Origin: Clarkia xantiana subsp. parviflora
Lineage: Eukaryota > Streptophyta > Magnoliopsida > Myrtales > Onagraceae
Assembly (NCBI GenBank): GCA_036873135.1
Contig: JAPTYO010000059.1
Coordinates: forward strand, 5,821,066 to 5,885,065
Reading direction: 5' to 3'
DNA length: 64,000 bases
Position numbers and translations under genes: made by a program. The number at the start of each line of letters is the position of its first letter. Positions within the stretch are counted from its first letter, which is position 1. The notes beneath the pieces are model-generated. The model had not been told where the DNA came from, made no database searches, and was given only the letters and a program-made list of their open reading frames with translations. Shown here in pieces: positions 9,231 to 20,304 of this stretch.

Positions 9231-9734
9231 ATTAAGTCGTCTTAAGTGATGCACGGAACTAAGTCGCCTTAAGTGGTGCGCAGGATTAAGTCGCATTAGG
9301 TGGTGCAAGTTATTAAATCGTCGGGAAGGACGTACGAAAATGTCTCAAGTGTCGAAGTATCGACCCAGGCAAGTATAAAGTCACTTGAAGAAATGTATCA
9401 AGAAAATCGGAACTGATAAAGTCTGATAATTGATAAGGGCTCAAAGGCCCGACAATGACAAAAAAGGAGAAGATACAAGGACTCTAAAGATAAACGTTCA
9501 AGCTTGGTCCTTGTCGGCAGCGTCGGCAGAAGCTGGGTCCGCGGAGTCGGTAGCAGAGGGATCCACAGGGTTGGCCTCGGGAGGATCGACTATCGGGGTA
9601 TCCGCACTTGGAAGCTCAGAGGCGTCTTCGACAATTACGGGGGTACTCCCCCCATCACTCTCCTCGGAAAGAGCAAAATACTTCTTCGCAAAGGGAGCGA
9701 GGGAAGGAGACTTGTCAAAGTTGATGGCCTCGCC

Positions 9735-12202
9735 TTACTCCAGGTGGAGCTCCTCAACCGCATTGAAGAGAGTGTTCTCCACCTCCGCGCCGAAGAATTT
9801 CATAGCGTCGACCTGGAAATCCCCAGATCTCCGATAATCCTCCCGGCCCTTCGCCTCCGCCTCGACCAGCTGCGCAGGAAAGCCTGCGATCTGCTCCTCC
9901 AGAGCCCTCTTCTCGAGGATCAGTCTGTCCTCAGCAGCCTTCTTCTCCTGGACCAGCTTGTCCACAGCCACCTGCCACTCTTGCCTCAAGAGCCCCTCGA
10001 AGTCCCCGACCTGCTTCTGGAGGTCCCGAACCTTCTGATCAAGGACAGCCTGCTCCTTGACAAGCTTTCCCCGCGAAGACTGGGAGGCCTTAAGATCCTC
10101 CTTAAGCTGGTCGAGGGCTGCTCGATCCCGCTCCCGGGACTCATCGTAGGCGATGACGTACCCAATAAGACGGTTGAAGTCCCCGAGCTCCTACAATAAG
10201 AGGAAAAAGTGTTAATAGACGAACAACCCGATTTATCATGGAAAAGAGAGAAGCGAAGTCTTACCTCTATCCGGCGCATGGACATCTCTCTGACATCCCG
10301 ATGCATGGCCATCCGATTGAGGGAAATCGGATACCGCATGGTGGGCAGGATCGAGCCTGCCAGCAGATGCAGGGCCAGGTCATGGTGCTGCTCCCCTTGT
10401 GTAAGTGGGACTCCTTGCAGCGTCTGGATGGGAGTCCAGGGGGCATTCACTTGTGAAGGGTTGAAGGGCCTGTAGAAATTCCTATCGAGAGCGACAGGAG
10501 GAGGAGGACGATAAGTGGAGGGGCATGCCTCCGTCTCGGCCCGAACGGGGGAAGGAGTGAAGTTATGGATGGGCGACGGCTGCCGTTGCTGCGGAGAAGA
10601 TGAAGGAGGCGGACCCTGAGGGGTTGGTTTCAAGGGGGATTGCCCCATCCTCCGACGATGACGAAGGGAGCCACCCTCGTCAGTCTCCTCGGAGGAGTCC
10701 AGGGTCTCCACCTGACGAAACTGTTCGCCAGTCGGAGCCTTCTCCCCAGCTGAGGGAGGCGCCCCTGTTGAAGATGGTGCATTCGCGGAGGCTGCAGCAC
10801 CCGATGGAGCTCCTGAGCGACCTGCACCTGGAGGATGAGAGGCTTCAGAAATGTAGTCAGGAAGTTCATCAGGATTCTTACACCAAATGATACGTCGGGA
10901 GACGTATTGATCCTTCCCGCGATAGTGGTAATAGCCCGCCTTCAAGACATGAGGAGTTTCGCCTCGAAGGATTCGTTTGACGTCAGCGATACGGGCCTCC
11001 TTGGTCGAAGAAATCAAATCCTTCGGGACCATCCTCTTGTATGATTTAATAGCAAGTCGGAGCTTTTTACCTTCTTCAGCATTCTGGACGTCGAAGAGCT
11101 GGTCCAGATCCACCCGTTTCCGCTTGGGCTGCTCCGCGGAAGGAGACTCCGATTGAGCAGCGGCCTTCTTTGCGGATTTCCTCTTCCGCGAGGGGCGGAC
11201 AGCATCAGTCTCCCCCTGCTTAAGGAACAGATCGGTCAGCACAGATACCTTCTTGGCTGCAAACAATAAACGAAGAAGAGTTAGAAGTTTACCCAGGGAA
11301 CCATATTAGAAGGGCCGTCGAAAAGCTGCCCCCCAAAGATTATATCGAGGAGTCGTATCCCGGCGTGCACCAGGTCCCGCTCCACGAGTGAATTGGCGTT
11401 GAGGGGAGTGTAGGACTCCCCCCATCGGTAAAGCTGGATGAGTTGAAGAGTTTCAAAATCTTCGTCGGTATAAGTGTGGAAGGCAGGCGGAGGGTCTGCT
11501 GCCACCTCCCATCGAGGCCAGTGGATCGAAGAGTGTCGGATGAAGAAGTAGCTCCTCTTCCAACTACTGTTGTCGGACCCCGTGTCAACCAGGAGTCCCC
11601 GACCCTTGACCACCTTCCAGGTGTCATTGGTCCAGCTACACCGGGCAAGCTGCTGCCTACTCCACTTGGGCATCCGAGGATAGAAGGCGCAAACCCCCGC
11701 CTCGTTGCACTTCATCCCATAGAAGGTTCTGAAGAGCTGGAGGCTATAGACCCACTTCTGTCGGAAGCAGAGAACCTGAAAGGCGTTCCATAGACGGATG
11801 GCATGGGGAGAGAAGGTAGTTGGATGCGTTTTGTAATGCTGGCACATCTCGACCAGATTACCACAGAAGGGGAATCTGATCCCCGCTGATACTTGCCCCG
11901 TAGAGACAAATACCTCCCCTTTTTGGGGACGAGTAACCTCAGGGTTACCCGAGGGGTGAGGCCAAGGATATGGGAAACGGGGTTCCCAGGTAGAAGTGAT
12001 ACACCCCTCTCGGAGGGCTGCATCGTAGGCAGTACTGGAAATTTCATTCAGAGCATAATCAAAATTAAAAGGTTTTCTCCCCTCAGAGCTGGACCCGTCG
12101 TCTGAAAAGCAACAATGGCAAGAAAAACACAGTGGGATTCTTGGAAAGCTATGAACAAGGAAGAGACGAACAGACAGTGAAGGAAAAATCCTTACCAGAC
12201 AT
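9735..12202 (-). CDS. Tat-1 antisense extra gene, four exons, about 740 residues
   Basis: Model read from the sequence: exon 1 12202-12196 (ATGTCTG), exon 2 12101-11293, exon 3 11215-10265, exon 4 10190-9735. All introns (94, 77 and 74 nt) are GT-AG and the exons sum to a multiple of three. Exon 2 encodes a conserved domain (SPHAIRLWNAFQVL, FRTFYGMKCNEAGVC) resembling the plant protein family labelled putative gypsy-type transposon (Transposase_28-like), also present in Tat-2 and, diverged, in Tat-3. Exon 3 has basic clusters (RKRKSAKKA, PKRKRVD) that may direct the protein to the nucleus, then a Pro/Ser-rich stretch. Exon 4 is a Lys/Glu-rich coiled coil. A TAA at 9737-9735 ends it early: in-frame homology to Tat-2 goes on to about 9503. 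Function unknown. Antisense ORFs of this kind are known in the Tat lineage. Confidence 0.75.
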
Positions 12203-12356
12203 GATGAAGTGGAAGTTGAGGAAATGAACTGGGCGTCGCTGGAAGAATGACCGGAGAAACTCTGAGACCTTCGGAATTACAGAGCTTAAGTTCGCAGAGA
12301 AGTTGCAGAGAGCTTTTGAGAATTCGGAAACGGTTAAAATTAAACTGTGCCCATGG

Positions 12357-12370
12357 CTAGGGTTTTATAG
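12357..12370 (-). promoter_or_regulatory. Predicted antisense promoter of the Tat-1 extra gene
   Basis: On the minus strand CTATAAAACCCTAG combines a TATA box with an AAACCCTA telo-box-like motif. It lies about 165 bases upstream of the antisense ATG at 12202. Tat-2 has the same pair of motifs at nearly the same distance (48536-48556), which supports a real promoter. Bases 12203-12356 would then be leader. Confidence 0.55.
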
Positions 12371-12735
12371 GCGAAGAGGACAATTGAAGGGACACTTCGA
12401 TCTGAGTCGTCGAAGTCGAAGAGTTTTAATCTGAATCGTTGAGATGAAACGTGCAGAAGGACAACAGACGTAATGATGAAACGGCCTGAAAAGCACTTTT
12501 CAGAGAAGAGCAGGCGCGAAAAATCAGGCACGAGGGCCGAAAACGTCGCTTCATTATCTACTGCATTTAATGAATTGAGGAATCGAGGAGACCCCTGGGA
12601 TTTGGCAGTTACCTACAAAACGCTGAGGAAACACGAAGGAAAAGATTAGTAATAAATGACCATGTCAAGGGAAAGATCCCCGATTCCAAATTCGGGAGGT
12701 CGGGAGTTGGAAGACACGACGAACTAAAAGTCCCT

Positions 12736-12752
12736 CATGTCTTGGGGGCAAA
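12736..12752 (+). other. Polypurine tract of Tat-1
   Basis: CATGTCTTGGGGGCAAA immediately precedes the 3' LTR TG. The identical tract stands before the Tat-2 3' LTR. It primes plus-strand DNA synthesis. Confidence 0.8.
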
Positions 12753-13471
12753 TGATGGGTTCGATTACAGCCGCCAGGCCCTTTTAACGGCAAGGAAAGG
12801 GCAAATAGGCCCACCAGGCCCAAAATGAAGGTCAAGACGACCTAGGAGAAGAGTCCCGACGAAGGGAGTCCCGATGATGAAAGGTCCCGACAGAGTCGGT
12901 CCCGACAGCTGAGTTGGAAGCTCCCGATGTGAAGCCTTTAAGTAGGCCCCGATGACGAATCCCTGAGAACGATTGGCCCTGTCACGATGACGAGGGGCCC
13001 CGAGCGGTGACACAATGAGATAACTCTGGAGTCCCCGACGAGAGTCGGGACTCGTTACCAGAGGATAAGGCCAGGATACGCGGGGCGTGGCCGAGATATG
13101 CGGAACGTGGTTAAGATACACGGAGCGTGGCCGAGATACGCGGGGCGTGGCCGAGATAAGCGAGATCATGGCCTAGATAGGCGGGATCACATCCGAGATA
13201 CGCGGGATACGACCTAACCACCCCCAACGGTTCACCAGGTACCTGAGGCATCTCTTCGCCTATAAAAAGGCAAGAGGTCACCTCAGAACACTTACGTTGA
13301 ATTACATACCCTTTGAGATTAGTGCTAGCCAGTTCGTATTGGGCACTCATTTAAGCATCGGAGAGGGATTCTGGGTCACCGCCCGGTCTATCCCCTCTTG
13401 CAGGATTGCGTGGAGCGAAGGAGCTAGGATCGCCGTCAAAGTCCGTACTGGAGTTCCACCGTGATCCAACA
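12753..13471 (+). repeat. 3' LTR of Tat-1
   Basis: 719 bp, TGATGGGTTC...GATCCAACA. It has GAGATACGCGG-type tandem units (13074-13210), a TATA box at 13260-13268 and the TTTAAGCATCGGAGAGGG block. It supplies the 240 bases missing from the 5' copy. Confidence 0.93.
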
Positions 13472-14026
13472 AAGGGAATGGTATTTTTTTTAAGGTTAAT
13501 TATCAAATTGATATTTAAAATTTGGATACTTTAACAAACTGTTAACTTAAGTTTTTTTTAACAATTTATTAGTTTATGTCTCGTTTGTAGAAAAAGTAGT
13601 ACATATTCGAACTAATTTAGACAAAATTGTTATTCACTTGCACGTGATTAAAGAAAAGACAACAAACTCATATAAAACGACAGGATTGCTTACATGAAAA
13701 AAAAGTTATTATTATAAAGGTTCTCATGTTAGAATTAAACTTTGTAATTTGGATTATGTGGATGCTAATAATTTTGTAATTTTATGTCAGTTTCCTGGTT
13801 TTTCTTAAATCACGTGTAAGGTACGTGACCAGTTACTTTCGGATAAGATAGAATATTTGACGGAGCTAACAATTTGTACACAAAAGAAATTTGAGCTTGC
13901 TAATTGTCCAAAAAAAACTTCAGCTAGTAATTATTCGAGTACCCAAACTTCATTTAAAAATTTGATAATTATCCTTTTAAATGAAAATTTTCCCAACCTT
14001 TTTAAATGAAAATTTTCACAAAAGAC
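13472..14026. other. AT-rich stretch without recognisable features
   Basis: The target site flank AAGGG is followed by about 550 AT-rich bases. I see no gene, repeat or transposon terminus in it. Confidence 0.5.
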
Positions 14027-14671
14027 AAAGGTCGGCAGCTCTTCTTTGAAGAGTCGACGCCAACCAAGTCGACAGCAAACAACGAGTGCAACTCCCCCTC
14101 TCTCTAAAAGTCGTCCCATTAAAAAAGCTGAAGAGGCGACGACTTATTGCTTAAACTACAAAACCTTTCATCCTAAGGAAAAGGCAATGTGGCAACCTAT
14201 TTGTCACCTGCTTAGAGGAAACACTTCCTCCTAAAGAAAGATAAGGTGGCAACCTGCTTATCACCATCCGGACGGAAACATCTCTAAGAAAGGATGAGGT
14301 GGCGACATGCTTGTCATCTGCTGACCCGCCACCGTCTATCTCAGCCAATCAGAAAAGGTGGCTGCCTCCACTAGAGGCAGCCAATCATAGAGAAGTAGCC
14401 TCCACTATAAGTCGGTAAAAACTAAATTTATAAATACTAAAATGTTTTCACATTATTAGTTACATTATCTCTCATGTATTCCATATACTGACTTAAACTT
14501 CGGAGTGAAATCATGAGCAAATTCCCACCCCTTTTTAGGTTCCCGCCAAGTACAAAGACTCGCGAAGGAAGCTAAGTTCTCATTGAAGGTTACGAAAGAT
14601 ACCTAGACCTACCAAATACGAGATCCTAAAAGTTCACTCCCGTAGACAAGCCAGATAAACTTGATCCAACA
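14027..14671 (+). repeat. Decayed solo-LTR-like fragment
   Basis: It holds three loose copies of a unit like AAGGATGAGGTGGCGACATG (14170-14310), a TATA-like ACTATAAGTC at 14403, the block GACTTAAACTTCGGAGTG (14490-14506) that resembles the GGAGAGGG block in the Tat LTRs of this window, and ends TTGATCCAACA like the Tat-1/Tat-2 LTR ends. No primer site follows. I read it as an old LTR remnant of a related family, not proven. Confidence 0.4.
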
Positions 14672-14900
14672 GTATAATAAATTATACCATTTTTTTTTCC
14701 TTCAATAAACTACACCAATTGAAAAAAAATCACACATGATAAATATTTAAAATATATGCCCAAGCTTTTTTTGGGCCAAGGCTTATTTGGTGTAAAATAA
14801 CGCAATTGTTACTTCATTTGTTAGTGATTAATTTTTTTTTGGCAAAAACAAGTTAGTAATTAATTTTACTAGAAATGTCCCGACTATAACTTCACCACAA

Positions 14901-15758
14901 TAATAACTAGGGTCAATAACCTGGGAGAGGTCTGAAGTTTGGCCCTTGTTAATTTGAGAGGTCTGAAGATTGAAATGGTGATAACTGAGGTCTGAAGTTT
15001 GGACTTTGTGATTTTTAGGTTTTCCGTCCAAATTTTCTGTCAAATTTAACAGAATAGTGTGAAATGTCAAAAATACCCTTTTGTAATATTTGAATTAATA
15101 AAAAGTTTAATTAATATAAAGATGAAATGACAAAAATACCCCTGTCCATAATTTAAACCTAATCCAACTCCGGCCACCACCACGGCTCCGGCCGGCCACC
15201 ACCCACTCCGGCGACCACCACTCACAACTCCGACGACCGCCACCCAACTCCGACGACCGCCACCACGGACCCAATTGGGCCCAAATCGGAGCCACCGGCC
15301 CCGATTGGGCCCAAATCGGAGCCGCCGAGCTCCGATCGGAGCTTTGTGGCTCCGATTTGGGCCCAATCGGGGCCGGTGGCTCTGATTTGAGCCGTGGTGG
15401 CGGTCGTCGGTGTTGGGTGGCGGTCGTCGGAATTGTGAGTGGTGATCGCCGGAGTTGGGTGGTGGCCGGCCGGAGCCGTGGTGGCTGGAGTTGGGTGGTG
15501 GCCTTAAGGGCATTTTCGTCTTTTCATTCAATCATGTGAGATGCAAGAAAGGTATTTTTGGAATTTTATTTTATTTCTGGTCACATGCAATGCACATGAC
15601 CAATTTCCGTCAGATTTAACGGAAAAAACTAACGGAGACCTCTATTATCTACAAGTCCAAACTTCAGACCTCAGTTATCACAATTTCAATCTTCAGACCT
15701 CTCAAATTAACAAGGGCCAAACTTCAGACCTCTCCCAGGTTATTGACCCTAATAACTA
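14901..15758. mobile_element. MULE-type fold-back transposon with 9-bp target duplication
   Basis: The element is 14910-15749 (840 bp). Its ends are perfect inverted copies, GGGTCAATAACCTGGGAGAG... and ...CTCTCCCAGGTTATTGACCC, and it is flanked by exact 9-bp repeats TAATAACTA (14901-14909 and 15750-15758), the signature of Mutator-like insertion. Inverted homology runs about 100 bp inward (TCTGAAGTTTGGCCCTTGTT) and continues loosely to a GC-rich palindromic centre near 15335 (GAGCTCCGATCGGAGC). The GC-rich core (15170-15500, CCGGCCACCACC-type) contrasts with its AT-rich surroundings. Open frames in it on both strands come from the palindrome and are not genes. Confidence 0.85.
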
Positions 15759-16113
15759 TTCTTAATCAAGCAAATATTATTTTCAACTAAAACTTTCAAT
15801 TGGCAAATGAATATTAAAAAGTAATGAATAATTCCGACGCTGACGATAGTGTATTAACGTAAGCAGATGTCATGGGAACAAAGACAGGTGAGCTGAAGAT
15901 TCCTCATTTTGCCGTCACTCCAATCTCCATATTCCCCTTGTCTCAGGGAACGGACGGTTTTGATGGGTTCACTTCAGCATCAAAGGTTCACATGGAAAGT
16001 AAATTTAACGAGTGAGACCACTTTTTATTTAGTGTTTCTTCCTATGATGATTGGAGTAGACTTGAGTCAACATATTTTATTACAAAGTAGAGTAGGTGAC
16101 CCACAAAGAAAAA
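15759..16113. other. Unassigned stretch
   Basis: No gene, terminal repeat or tandem repeat is recognised between the MULE and hAT elements. Confidence 0.5.
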
Positions 16114-16959
16114 GCGGTAACTAGGGGTCAGCTCGGAACAAACAGGCGGGACTTTTTTAAAAAAATATCCCTCGCATTAATTTACGGGATTTTCCACAAC
16201 CGTTCCTAGTCCTAGTCCTATGTTAAACATTTGAAAAAATCTCTACCTTATCGGGACTTTTCAAATTCGGAACGGACTAGGGACAACCCTAGTTTACACA
16301 TAAGAATGAAAACAAACCTTAATTTTCAACTCAAATACAAATCCAAGCTCAAGCATTCATCAAATTCACGAATACATACATTGAATTCACCAATACATAC
16401 ATCGAATTCACTATCACATACATCAAGTTCACAAACAATTCATTAAGTTCGCACACGTAGATTAAGTTCTACAATACGAACACTAGCATTCAAGCTCAAC
16501 GCAGCTCCAAATCAACTCCAACTCCAAGTCAGCTCCAAATCAACTCTAAGTCAGCTCCATCACTTGAAAAGAGTTGAAGATTTAAATGGTAAAATCTACA
16601 ACTATAAATAAATGTTCTAGTGCAAAGAACATTTAAAGGAAAAACTAAAACTGAATGTCCAGACAATTTACGATACCTTGACGAAGAAAGAAATGAAGAT
16701 ACGTTAGTTACTTATTAATTAGACTTTATTTTATATTCATCTAGTTTAAGTATAATTAGATTATTTAAGTTGTAAATTATTGAATAACTAGGGACATTCG
16801 GGACTTTCAGGATTTTTTGAAAAAAGCCCTATCCCTAGCCCTAGCCCTAGTTGAAAGTAAAAGTCTCTCCAATACGGGCTCGGGCCCAATTTCGGGACGG
16901 GCTAGGGGGTTTTGGGGAATTCGGGTTTGTCGGGTTTTTTGTTCCGCCCTAGTGGTAAC
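16114..16959. mobile_element. Small non-autonomous hAT-like transposon
   Basis: The element is 16122-16951. The left end TAGGGGTCAGCTCGGAACAAAC and the right end (read inward) TAGGGCGGAACAAAAAACCC are imperfect inverted repeats with the TAGGG start of hAT elements. The flanks GCGGTAAC and GTGGTAAC match at 7 of 8 bases, fitting an 8-bp target duplication. CCTAGTCCTAGTCC and CCCTAGCCCTAGCCC subterminal repeats are inverted relative to one another. No transposase is present. Confidence 0.55.
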
Positions 16960-17923
16960 TGATGATCAGCGCCAAAGAGGCAAAATGACCGTTCTTTGAG
17001 AACCGGACCGTCAAGTGAATCGCTAATGTTTCCGGTCCGATCTGTTTGATTGGAGTTTGACCAGTTCAATCGGCAGTTCATTATAAAAAAAACATAATTT
17101 TATGTTTCTTGTCTAAAACTATAAGTCTACTGATCACAATATGCTAAATATGGTCTTTCTACTATGCTCCACACAAGTACCATGCTTGTAATAATTTTTT
17201 TTTCTTTTTTTGCAATTTTCTATTGCTCTAGAGGTGAACCTTAGAGGAAAATTATTATTAGTAATGTTGTGATGCAAATTTGAGGTGTAGCTAAAAAAGT
17301 CCATACTTTTAAAGTTTTACACATATTACAATTAAGTCCATCATAATAGTAAAAAAATAACAAGCATGGTGCTCCACAAGCATAATAGGGTTATGGTATA
17401 ATATATGTAGGGGTTATTATGAATAAGTATAATAGTTAAGGTGTGATGGGTTAGTTGGATAGTTGAAGGACTATCTTATAATAGTTGCGTTATTATCTTT
17501 TATATATTGGCGTTTGTAGGGTTGTGAGAAGTATAATAGAAATATGAATTGATATGTTGCCTTACGACACTCTATTGTTCTGCCATTTTTCATCTATCCA
17601 TATTCTACTACAATCTTTATCTGTATTCTTTATATTCCTTAACATATATTTTTCCGTCTCTTATCTACCCACATTCTTAATCGGGTTCGTATCAAGTATA
17701 AAATCCCAAATAATATATTACCACATATATATAGTCTATTTAAATTCACATATATGATATATCGCCTTTTAGGTCTAAGAAGTCCATATAATCAACTAAA
17801 TCAGTCTTAAAGTTCCAAGACCTCACATTAGAACTCAAACACAACAAATTACACAATTTAAATAAATATTCAAAAGAACACATTTTTCGAGTCAAATTTA
17901 GTACATTCTACAATCCTTATGGT
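16960..17923. other. AT-rich stretch without recognisable features
   Basis: Low-complexity AT-rich DNA. Short open frames (for example 17554-17757) have no recognisable content. Confidence 0.5.
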
Positions 17924-18435
17924 TCTAATGTTGGGTTAAAATGTTTTCTCTGCTATATATTTGATCTATATTGATTTTTTGTGTTATATATTTTTTTTAA
18001 ACTTTCAGTGTCATATGTTTGCATTTTTGTAGACTTTTGATGCATCCGTCAGTAAACTGTCAAGTTTGAACGTTTAATACTTTTATTTTATTCAATTTTG
18101 TCCTTCAATTTAGACACCTAAATTTTAATTTTTGCAATTTAGTCCCTAAAAAAACTCAATTGGACCCTAGAGTCGAACCCCGGTGACCCTAATTGTAGTC
18201 CAATTAGGTTTTTTTAAGGACTAAATTGAAAAAAAAAAAAAATATCAAAAGTTAGGTGTATAAATTGGATGACTAAATTGAACAAAATAAAAGTATTTAA
18301 CAGACAAACTTGTTAGTTGACTAACAGATGCACCAAAAGTCTACAAAATGCAAAGCTTAAAAAAAAACATACGACACTAAAAGTCAACATTGGTCAAACA
18401 TATGACACCAAAAGATCATTTAACCCTTTAATGCT
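17924..18435. mobile_element. Fold-back MITE, probably MULE-like
   Basis: The two halves of 17933-18426 are inverted copies: GGGTTAAAATG...TTAGTCCCTAAAAAAACTC on the left and GGACTAAATTG...CATTTAACCC on the right, with the axis near 18180. Possible 9-bp flanks TCTAATGTT and TTTAATGCT agree at 7 of 9 positions. No coding capacity. Confidence 0.5.
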
Positions 18436-18734
18436 TGATCATCCATAGCTTTTCATTTAGAAAAACTGTATTGTCTTCAATTCCACCCGGATTTATAGAT
18501 AATTTTGTATTTCCATCTCCATCTCCATCTCGATCTCCATCTTCACCTTCACATTTATCTTCATCACATACATTAAATTCATCAAGATTCAGCTAAAATT
18601 TGTGAAGAGTGAATACCGTTAGTAGTAGTAGTAGAGGAACTTTCGGATCAGCACAGAAGAGGGAGCAGTGCAGCAGATGATGAACGAAGAATAGGAAGAA
18701 CCGAAAAATGAAGAAGTGGTAGAACCTAAGAAAT
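18436..18734. other. Unassigned stretch
   Basis: It contains a short run of CATCTCCATCTC-type repeats (18508-18545) and TAGTAGTAGTAG (18620). Nothing else is recognised. Confidence 0.5.
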
Positions 18735-19707
18735 TGTTGGATTCTAGGAGAGAGTTAATACGGGTCAAACCTTAGGTACATGCTAGGTAAATAATTACGC
18801 AACGGAAATGGTGCACATACATATTACGCGATCCGTAGCCCAAGATGACAACGGGGAGATCACGGACTACCGGATGTCCTACGGGAACTCTTGTTAAGGA
18901 GAAATCCGCAGGATATGGTTTCCACAGCAAAGCCTCTTCAATCTGGTTGCTGGATGAATCCCCGGGGTGAATCGCTTGACACAATTCGGCACCTCCTTGT
19001 TGTTATATGTGGTTTGACCGAAACTCCATTATCTAGGAAGAGGGGATTTCTTTGTGACTAATAAAAGGGGAGAGAATGATCAACCCCAAAGAATCTCTAA
19101 CACATCTTATTTATAAGAGGAGGTGAGCAAAACCCTTGGTGGGTTTGTCACCTATTTCGACCGAAATTCCCATTCTAATTGGGCCAACCCTTTTAGGGCC
19201 GCGCATGGCCCATGGGGATTTCGGCCCGACCTAAAATCCCTTTTGTGTCATGCCCCAAATTAGACTTAGCATGTTGAGAATATATTAATGGGCTCCTATT
19301 ACGACGGCCCATTTACTCTAAATGCCAACAGCTCCCACTCGCCGGAATGGGAGGATGCCTATTAATATGTTGTTCCCGAAAACATCAATATTTATTCATC
19401 GATCCAATCATGTTCCCGTATTGTTCATACGAGGTTTGTCGTGCGACCGACAGACACAACGGATTCCGCGATACTCATCGGTTAAGAGTATTGTAGCATC
19501 CGCGGAACGTTGATCCCCAACCAGCTTCTTCCCTGTGTCGCGTTGTACACCTGGTCAACTGTTATTCACCAATTGCCTAGTTTCCCTAAATGAATACTTC
19601 TCCAAGGCATCCGTACAAGTATTCAAAACCTTCAACTAATATCCGGTTGGTGGCCACCTAGTGAATACAAGAGTCGGTGAATTACAGATGTGCATGACCA
19701 TCCCCAT
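18735..19707 (-). mobile_element. Copia-B: 3' LTR and adjoining internal stub of a minus-strand copia element
   Basis: The LTR is 18735-19330 (596 bp, TGTTGG...CCAACA). On the minus strand it is preceded by the purine-rich GGCGAGTGGGAGC, a polypurine tract. The following 377 bases (19331-19707) match the internal stub of Copia-A at 20305-20700. Copia-A's LTR then starts abruptly at 19708. The rest of this element is not in the window. No coding sequence. Confidence 0.7.
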
Positions 19708-20304
19708 TGTTAGATTACGGAGAGTAATCACTACGGATACTAAAACAAGGTACATGCTAGTAATTGTAATTACGCAGCGGAAGAATCACGCATACCTTTA
19801 GCACAGTCTGTAGACCCAAGATCTTGCTGAGGGTGTTCACGGCTCTCCGGTCGGCACCGTAGAGTTTCTTGTTAGAGAAGCCCTACGTGGTATAGTCTCC
19901 ACAGCAAAGCCTCTGATTGACTCTTCGACAGGGACAGATCTCTGTAGTGTTTGCTAGAAAGAAAATTGGGACACCCTTAGTGCAAGCAATGGTTCGGCCG
20001 AACTAGTGGTGTGGGGAGGAGGGTTTTTCTCTCTAAAACACTCTAAGGAAGGATTAGTGATTAGACCTAATAATTCCCTAACACCACATATATATAGGAG
20101 GAGTAAAGTGGACAAAAGTCCACTTTACCCTACTATTAAGTTCGGCCGGCCTATGTATTAGGGAGGCCCAATTTTGGGCCTCTCATGTTAATTGGAATTT
20201 GGGTCTAGCCAAATTACCCTAATGTGACGTTTACCCAAGTTCATTTAGGTAAACTATACATATTATGGGCTACCAATTACGACGCCCGTCACCATATGCT
20301 AACA
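19708..20304 (-). repeat. 3' LTR of Copia-A
   Basis: 597 bp, TGTTAGATTACGG...TGCTAACA on the plus strand. It matches 33504-33716 over its first 210 bases and resembles the Copia-B LTR. Confidence 0.8.

Larger units (their letters stand above)
2626..13471 (+). mobile_element. Tat-1: Ty3/gypsy LTR retrotransposon, Tat lineage, 5' LTR truncated by CACTA
   Basis: Plus-strand order: LTR remnant (2626-3104), primer site, gag-protease (3141-5597), reverse transcriptase, RNase H, second archaeal-type RNase H and integrase (to 8678), a 75-bp tandem repeat, a convergent antisense gene (9735-12202), polypurine tract and 3' LTR (12753-13471, 719 bp, TG...CA). The dual RNase H and the antisense ORF place it in the Tat/Ogre group. 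The two LTRs differ at about 7 of roughly 480 shared bases, so it is older than Tat-2. The 5 bases after the 3' LTR are AAGGG; the matching upstream duplication would lie outside the window. The sense polyprotein carries at least three disabling changes. Confidence 0.92.

Noticed and set aside
9430..10475. Plus-strand frames (135, 231 and 88 residues) over the Tat-1 antisense gene
   Set aside because: They are complements of a coding exon with strong codon structure; the minus strand has the conserved protein and splice sites.
11216..11292. A 36-37-nt intron 2 using the TTTGCAG/CCAAG acceptor
   Set aside because: It is too short for a plant intron and puts exon 3 out of frame in both Tat-1 and Tat-2; using the next AAGCAG/GG acceptor gives 77-78 nt and keeps the frame.
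14828..15765. Several 60-154-residue frames in the GC-rich fold-back
   Set aside because: They are mirror images created by the palindrome and lie inside a non-autonomous MULE.
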